From NCBI RefSeq assembly GCF_005298075.1, contig NZ_SZZH01000003.1, positions 806,001 to 870,000 of the forward strand: a DNA stretch of 64,000 nucleotides, given 5' to 3'. Under the pieces are notes generated by a model. It ran no database searches and had not been told where the DNA came from. It was given only the letters and a program-made list of their open reading frames with translations. A program made the position numbers and the translations under genes. How positions within the stretch are numbered: position 1 is the first letter of the stretch; the number at the start of each line of letters is the position of its first letter. Origin of the DNA: Nakamurella flava (GTDB taxonomy: Bacteria; Actinomycetota; Actinomycetes; Mycobacteriales; Nakamurellaceae). This document shows positions 59,461-64,000 of this stretch, piece after piece.

Positions 59461-60615
59461 TCAGCAGTCGCATCCGCAGTCGCAGCAGTCGCAACAATCC
59501 CCGCAGTCCCCGCACCCGTCCCCGCCGCTGCACGCGGGTGGGTGCCGTTGGCCGGTGCACGGGTTCTCGTGTTCGGCGCAGCAGGCGTAGCCGGTGCAGT
59601 AGACGCCGATCCAGGGCAGGAGCCTGGGCCAGAACGGCGGCCGGGACGGCGGTTTCGGCACCGGTGGCGGGAGGTCGGTGGGCCAGCCGGCGCCCGAAGT
59701 CCGGTCCGGTGACCCCGGACCGGCGGCGGCCCGATCGAACGTCCGGTGCACGGCCTGGTGGGTGCCGTCGCCCAGCAGTCGCAGCGCCAGGCGGGCGTCC
59801 GGGCTCGTGCGGTCCAGGTCCAGCCGTCCCAGGTGGTGACGGAGACGCCGCACCTGCCGGGCGCAGTCCCGCCGCACCAGCGGAATCGGGGTGCCGGTGG
59901 CCAGGATGGGGTTGAACGCACCGGTACGCCGGTCGCGGTCGAGGTCCTCCACGGCGTCCAGGAGGTGGGCGAGCGCGCCGAACGCCTCGCCCGCGGCCCG
60001 CAAACTGGACTCGTTCTCCGGGCGACCGGCGAGACCGGCGGACGCGGCGAAGATCCGACCGGCGGCGGCCGCGCTGGGCCCGGTGACCGACAGCACCGGA
60101 TCTCCGACCCGGACGGCCCGTTCGCCCCGCCCCTGGTCCGCGAGCTGTCGCACGGTGCGGTGCAGGTCGATCCGTTCCGCCATCTCGGTGTCCCGTTGCG
60201 CCCGCCGGATCAGCGACGGGGCCATGCGCGCCGTCGCCCGGTCGACGCCCCGCTGCACGACACCGGTTGCGCCGAGGTCGTTCTCGCGTTCCACCCGTCG
60301 GTCCTGGGCTTTCGCGGCGGCCAGCGTCACGGACGCGGTCGCGGCCAGCCGCATCCCGTCGTTGCTGCTGCACACGACCGGGGCGGGGCGCATGCCGCGC
60401 AGCGGGCAGGGGCCCGCGGTGCGGGTGGCCACCGCCGCTCTGCTCTGGGCGTTGACCAGCACGGCGAGCGCGACGGCGTCGGTGTTCGTCAGCGCCCGGG
60501 CCGGCTGGCCCTGCCGGTCGCGGAGGGTCAGGCACAGGCCGCACAGGTGCGCCCGCCAGCGCTCCAGCAACTCGCCGTCGAGCACATGACCACAGGTGTG
60601 CAGCAGTCCGAACAT
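59461..60615 (-). CDS. DUF5685 family protein with cysteine-rich tail
   Basis: The 384-residue protein starts MFGLLHTCGHVLDGELLERW, then AHLCGLCLTLRDRQGQPARALTNTDA, the DUF5685 pattern with CxxC. The middle is helical (AAGEAFGALAHLLDAVEDLDRD). After a Pro-rich stretch the last 23 residues contain eleven cysteines in CGDC, CCDCC and CGCDC patterns, and CTGYACCAEHENPC lies just before. Metal binding or disulfide formation is likely; no reaction is known. ATG 60615 is set by homology. Divergent from phoX. Confidence 0.8.
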   Translation of the reverse strand: MFGLLHTCGHVLDGELLERWRAHLCGLCLTLRDRQGQPARALTNTDAVALAVLVNAQSRAAVATRTAGPCPLRGMRPAPVVCSSNDGMRLAATASVTLAAAKAQDRRVERENDLGATGVVQRGVDRATARMAPSLIRRAQRDTEMAERIDLHRTVRQLADQGRGERAVRVGDPVLSVTGPSAAAAGRIFAASAGLAGRPENESSLRAAGEAFGALAHLLDAVEDLDRDRRTGAFNPILATGTPIPLVRRDCARQVRRLRHHLGRLDLDRTSPDARLALRLLGDGTHQAVHRTFDRAAAGPGSPDRTSGAGWPTDLPPPVPKPPSRPPFWPRLLPWIGVYCTGYACCAEHENPCTGQRHPPACSGGDGCGDCGDCCDCCDCGCDC

Positions 60616-60777
60616 GGGCGACAGTCGACCACCGGGGACGGCGTCCCGCGCGGGTGACAGCCCCCGACCCGAAGGGGGGTCGGCCGCACCGGTGTCATCC
60701 CCCGTGCCGCCGCAGCGGGGTGCACCACCCCTCCGGGCACGGTCCGTGCACCGTCGTGGTGAGGGGAAACCGCACTG
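60616..60777. other. Intergenic half near the DUF5685 start
   Basis: I see no gene here. A perfect 13-bp palindrome, GCACGG-T-CCGTGC, lies at 60737-60749 and could serve as an operator for the DUF5685 gene. A purine-poor stretch precedes the ATG, so its ribosome site is weak. Confidence 0.3.
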
Positions 60778-60821
60778 CGTCACCATCCGGTCACGGACCA
60801 TTCACCGACGGGTCACCGCAC
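60778..60821 (+). promoter_or_regulatory. PHO box: four 11-bp direct-repeat units
   Basis: Four contiguous 11-base units run from 60778: CGTCACCATCC, GGTCACGGACC, ATTCACCGACG, GGTCACCGCAC. Each keeps the (G/T)TCACC-like core of the actinobacterial PhoP direct repeat. They lie about 110 bp before the phoX start. TAGCTT at 60849-60854 may be the -10. Confidence 0.75.
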
Positions 60822-60932
60822 GTCGACGCCACGCTCGGGCGGCTCTCATAGCTTTCACCTGCGACGGGCCGCCGCCGTCCGCTGGTCTCCCGCTGTCCGA
60901 GGGGGACGCCGCCTGCCCCGAAGGAGAACCCG

Positions 60933-63095
60933 GTGACCGCTGCTCCGTCCGATCACTCGTCCGTCGATCCCACGGCCGGGGGCCGTCGCCTGCTGCCGAT
61001 GCTCGGCCACACCCGGGGCAAGCGGAGCCCGGTGACCTGTCACCTCAAGTGCGCCGACGCCTGCACCCAGCCGGTCCCCAACGAGACCGACAACATCTAC
61101 TTCCGCGATGTCGTCTCCGCGGCCCTGACCCGCCGCACCATGCTCAAGGGCGCCGGAGTCGGCGCGCTGACCCTGGTGCTGCCCGCGCTGGGTGCGCTGC
61201 CGGCCGCGGCCGCGGCCGACCCGGCCGTGCCGGACGCGGCCACCGCCGCCGGCGATGCCGGCCCGACGGCCGCGACCGCCCGCAGCACCGCTGGGGCCAG
61301 CATCGACTTCACCGCGATCGCCCCGGTACCCGCCGACGTCGACGCCCTGACCGTGCCGCCGGGCTGGACCTGGTCGCCGATCATCCGCTGGGGCGACCCG
61401 CTGTTCGATCCGGCCGAGACGTTCGACGTGAACAACCAGACCGCGCAGCGGCAGGCCCGGCAGTTCGGCTACAACAACGACTACACCGACCTGCTGATGC
61501 TGCCGGGCAAGGACGGCCGGGAAGCCCTGCTGGTCTGCAATCACGAGTACACCAACCCGGGGATCATGTTCTCGGAGACGTCCGACCCCGCCGTCCTGAA
61601 CCGGCAGCGGGCCGTCGAGATGGCCGCCCAGGGCATGGCCGTGGTGCACCTGCGCCGCGAGAAGGCCGGCCAGCCCTGGCGTCCCGTGGTCGGCAGCGGC
61701 TACAACCGCCGCATCACCGCCTCGACGCCGTTCTCCGTGGACGGTGCCGCGGCCGGTACCGCGTCCCTGAAGACCAAGGACGACCCGGCTGGTCGCACCG
61801 TGCTCGGCACCTTCGGCAACTGCTCGGGCGGTACCACCCCGTGGGGCACGGTGCTGTCCGGCGAGGAGAACTTCAACGGTTACTTCCATGCCGCCGGCAC
61901 CTCGCCCGCCGAGAAGCGGTACGGGCTCGCCGACAAGGAGAGCACCTACGGCTGGGAGAACATCGACCCGCGGTTCGACGCGCGCGCCGAGGGCTACGTC
62001 AACGAACCCAACCGGTTCGGCTGGATCGTCGAGCTCGACCCGTTCTCGCCCAAGGAGGCGCCGGTCAAGCACACCGCGATGGGCCGGTTGAAGCACGAGG
62101 GTGCCAACGTCATCGTCGGATCGTGCGGGCAGGTCGCCGCCTACATGGGCGACGACGAGCGCTTCGACTACCTGTACAAGTTCGTGTCCAGCAAGAAGGT
62201 CAAGCCCGGCCAGGGCAAGGCCGCCCGCGCCCACAACAAGACCCTGCTCTCCGAGGGCAGCCTGTACGTCGCGAAGTTCAGTGGCAACTCGCCGGCGGCC
62301 GAGATCGACGGCAGCGGAACGCTTCCGACGGACGGGAAGTTCGACGGCACCGGCCAGTGGCTGCCGCTGGTCGTCAACGGCGTCAGCAAGGTCGCCGGTT
62401 TCACCGCCGAGCAGGCGCTGGTCAACACCCGGCTCGCGGCCGATGCGGTCGGCGCCACCAAGATGGACCGCTGCGAGGACGTCCAGCCCAGCCTGAAGTC
62501 CGGCAAGGTGTACGTCGTCTGCACCAACAACAGCCGCCGCGGTACCAGCGGCAACGAGGGCGCCACCGAGGTCAACCCCCGCAACGAGAACCGCGACGGG
62601 CACATCGTCGAGATCACCGAGGACCGGAACGACGTGCGCGCCACCACGTTCCGCTGGTCGCTGCTGCTGGTGTGCGGTGATCCGAAGACCAACCCGCACA
62701 CCTACTTCGCCGGGTTCCCCGCCGACCAGGTGTCCCCGATCTCCTGCCCGGACAACATCGCCTTCGACTCCCGCGGTGACCTGTGGATCGCCACCGACGG
62801 GGCGCCCAGCAGCATCGGCTACAGCGACGGTCTGTTCCACGTCCCGCTGACCGGCCGCAACCGCGGGTACGTACGGCAGTTCCTCGCCGTCCCGGCCGAG
62901 GCCGAGACGTGCGGGCCGGTCGTCCGCGACCGGGACGGCATGGTCTACGTCGCCGTCCAGCACCCGGGCGAGGACGGGACCTGGGCCGCCCAGAACTCCT
63001 ACTTCCCGGACTATGTCGCCGACGGCCAGTCGGCCCCCGCCGGCTCGTGGCGCGGGCCGCGGCCGTCGATCGTGCAGGTGTACCGCACGAGTTGA
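60933..63095 (+). CDS. phoX: PhoX-family alkaline phosphatase, Tat-exported
   Basis: PhoX enzymes release phosphate from organic esters outside the cell using Fe and Ca. The 720-residue protein has an N-terminal KRSPVTCHLKCADACTQPVP segment usual in actinobacteria, then LTRRTMLKGAG followed by a hydrophobic ALTLVLPALGALPAAAAA, a Tat signal. Conserved PhoX parts are CNHEYTNP, NCSGGTTPWGTVLSGEENF, and DNIAFDSRGDLWIATDG. GTG 60933 follows GAAGGAGAA. A PHO box upstream predicts induction by phosphate starvation through PhoP. Confidence 0.92.
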   Translation: MTAAPSDHSSVDPTAGGRRLLPMLGHTRGKRSPVTCHLKCADACTQPVPNETDNIYFRDVVSAALTRRTMLKGAGVGALTLVLPALGALPAAAAADPAVPDAATAAGDAGPTAATARSTAGASIDFTAIAPVPADVDALTVPPGWTWSPIIRWGDPLFDPAETFDVNNQTAQRQARQFGYNNDYTDLLMLPGKDGREALLVCNHEYTNPGIMFSETSDPAVLNRQRAVEMAAQGMAVVHLRREKAGQPWRPVVGSGYNRRITASTPFSVDGAAAGTASLKTKDDPAGRTVLGTFGNCSGGTTPWGTVLSGEENFNGYFHAAGTSPAEKRYGLADKESTYGWENIDPRFDARAEGYVNEPNRFGWIVELDPFSPKEAPVKHTAMGRLKHEGANVIVGSCGQVAAYMGDDERFDYLYKFVSSKKVKPGQGKAARAHNKTLLSEGSLYVAKFSGNSPAAEIDGSGTLPTDGKFDGTGQWLPLVVNGVSKVAGFTAEQALVNTRLAADAVGATKMDRCEDVQPSLKSGKVYVVCTNNSRRGTSGNEGATEVNPRNENRDGHIVEITEDRNDVRATTFRWSLLLVCGDPKTNPHTYFAGFPADQVSPISCPDNIAFDSRGDLWIATDGAPSSIGYSDGLFHVPLTGRNRGYVRQFLAVPAEAETCGPVVRDRDGMVYVAVQHPGEDGTWAAQNSYFPDYVADGQSAPAGSWRGPRPSIVQVYRTS

Positions 63096-63108
63096 TCCGC
63101 AGTGCGCG

Positions 63109-63135
63109 GCCCCGGGACCCGTCGTGTCCCGGGGC
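63109..63135 (+). terminator. Terminator after phoX
   Basis: A perfect 10-bp stem (63109-63118 with 63126-63135) and a 7-base loop begins 14 bases after the phoX stop. Confidence 0.55.
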
Positions 63136-63198
63136 GCGCCGGGCCGGCCCCGGTGCCATGCTGGCGGTCGGACCCGCCGGGTCGGGGACGGGGGAGCC

Positions 63199-64000
63199 AT
63201 GACCACAGCCGGACAGCGGCCGCCGAGGATCGTGGGACCTGCGGGTCGGGGGCCGATCCGCGTCGCGGCGGCGGCGCTGGCCGTCGGCACCGTCCTGGCG
63301 GTGGCCGCCTGTTCCTCGGGTGGGGCGAGCGTCGAGTCGGCCTCGACCGCGGCGTCCGGGTCGTCCGCGGCGGCTCCGTCCTCGGCCGCGTCCGCCCTGT
63401 CGTCCAGTGCGGCGACGGCGCGGTCGGGCATCCCCGTCAGCCCCACGTCCAGTGCCACGGCCGCGTCGGGCGGGGGCGACGGCGGCGGCGCGGCGTACTG
63501 CGAGAGCAAGGGCGGCGACGTCCAGACGCGCGACGCGACCTTCGGCACCAACGGCGACCAGACCGGGTGGCTCCCGCTGGCCGGGACCACCCAGGTCTGC
63601 CGTTTCCAGGCCGACGACGAGGCCCGCAGCCGGATCTACGTCGATTTCGCCACGCTCACCTCGGCCCGACCGACGCTGGCCGGTCTCGCCTACCTGTCCC
63701 GGCCGCCGGTGCCGACCTCCAGCGGAGGCGCCAATCCGGCCACCGGCTACTGCGCGAAGCTCGGCGGTTCGTCGACGTTCGGCGAGATCAGCGCCAGTGG
63801 GGGCGGCTGGGTGAACAAGGACGACCCGGACGAAGTCGTCGTCAACCTGTGCGTGTTCCCGGACGAGTCGTTCATCGACGAGTGGGGGCTAGCTTACCAC
63901 GCCGGCGGCGTGGTCCGCGGGCTGGACCTGACGCAGGTCATGACCTATCAGCCCCCGGATCCGCTGCCCGGCGTCTTCCCGGTGGGTACCCCCATCGGGC
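63199..64000 (+). CDS. Lipoprotein with two DUF333-like modules, cut by right window edge
   Basis: ATG 63199 follows GGGGACGGGGGAG. A basic start and hydrophobic segment end in VLAVAAC, a lipobox, so the protein is anchored outside the membrane. A Ser/Ala-rich linker of about 60 residues follows. Then AAYCESKGGDVQTR and, further on, NPATGYCAKLGGSS with VNLCVFPDESFIDEWGLAYH resemble DUF333 modules (NPAxxYC..GG...C.FPDG...EW), with cysteines likely to pair. 267 codons are present and the frame runs off the edge. Function unknown. Confidence 0.75.
   Translation, partial: MTTAGQRPPRIVGPAGRGPIRVAAAALAVGTVLAVAACSSGGASVESASTAASGSSAAAPSSAASALSSSAATARSGIPVSPTSSATAASGGGDGGGAAYCESKGGDVQTRDATFGTNGDQTGWLPLAGTTQVCRFQADDEARSRIYVDFATLTSARPTLAGLAYLSRPPVPTSSGGANPATGYCAKLGGSSTFGEISASGGGWVNKDDPDEVVVNLCVFPDESFIDEWGLAYHAGGVVRGLDLTQVMTYQPPDPLPGVFPVGTPIG

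Noticed and set aside
60855-63590. 911-codon reverse-strand frame opposite phoX
   Set aside because: The plus strand encodes PhoX with Tat signal and family motifs; the antisense frame is low-complexity.

Overview
The window is about 72% G+C by eye and carries actinobacterial marker genes: WhiB2, mycobacterial-type integration host factor, DUF3499 and DUF5998 proteins, FbiA/FbiB of coenzyme F420 synthesis, and many GTG starts with 4-bp stop/start overlaps. Gene order matches blocks known from Mycobacterium and relatives, but the cell-surface glycan genes and the divergence of the proteins do not point to Mycobacterium itself. An actinomycete of the Nakamurella/Frankia/Pseudonocardia type is plausible; the species cannot be fixed from the sequence. 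No tRNA, rRNA, CRISPR, IS element or prophage was seen. The window is essentially chromosomal core, with an accessory glycan locus at the left end.

1-10,313 is a surface-glycan locus. Leftward: a cut-off family-4 glycosyltransferase, its paralogue and an FkbM-type methyltransferase. Rightward: two GDP-mannose 4,6-dehydratase paralogues, three family-4 glycosyltransferases and a WbbL-like family-2 rhamnosyltransferase, mostly joined by GTGA overlaps. 10,465-25,152 is the nucleotide-sugar and F420 block: rmlA, manC, a META-domain lipoprotein, then leftward NUDIX-fbiB-fbiA-M50 protease, whiB2, a secreted CAP protein, YccF, the Rv3259-like protein, DUF3499, manB, Trm112-like, TobH-like and manA. 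ManA, ManB and ManC together convert fructose-6-P to GDP-mannose, the substrate of the two dehydratases.

25,268-41,831: an amino-acid permease, then mihF-gmk-rpoZ-coaBC-metK-GNAT-priA-fmt-rsmB-rpe, a DUF4188 gene behind a palindromic operator, ribE-ribBA-ribH-PH-domain protein, and DUF1844. 41,832-53,777: a structured attenuator-like leader, infC-rpmI-rplT, an rRNA methyltransferase, a dicarboxylate symporter, a PemK-like protein, pheST, DUF5998, a FUSC-like membrane protein and a methyltransferase. 53,778-58,372: nrdAB behind putative tandem NrdR boxes and a cobalamin riboswitch. 58,442-64,000: an alpha/beta-hydrolase relative with an altered nucleophile motif, a DUF5685 protein with a cysteine-rich tail, phoX behind four 11-bp PHO-box units, and a lipoprotein cut by the right edge.

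The most informative points are regulatory or concern changed active sites: the double (NrdR and B12) control of a class I reductase whose small subunit has class Ic residues; the infC leader terminator with an ATC start; a CTG start for fmt; the eroded DHBP-synthase half of RibBA; the PHO box of phoX; and the operator in front of DUF4188. I found no convincing wholly new multi-gene system.
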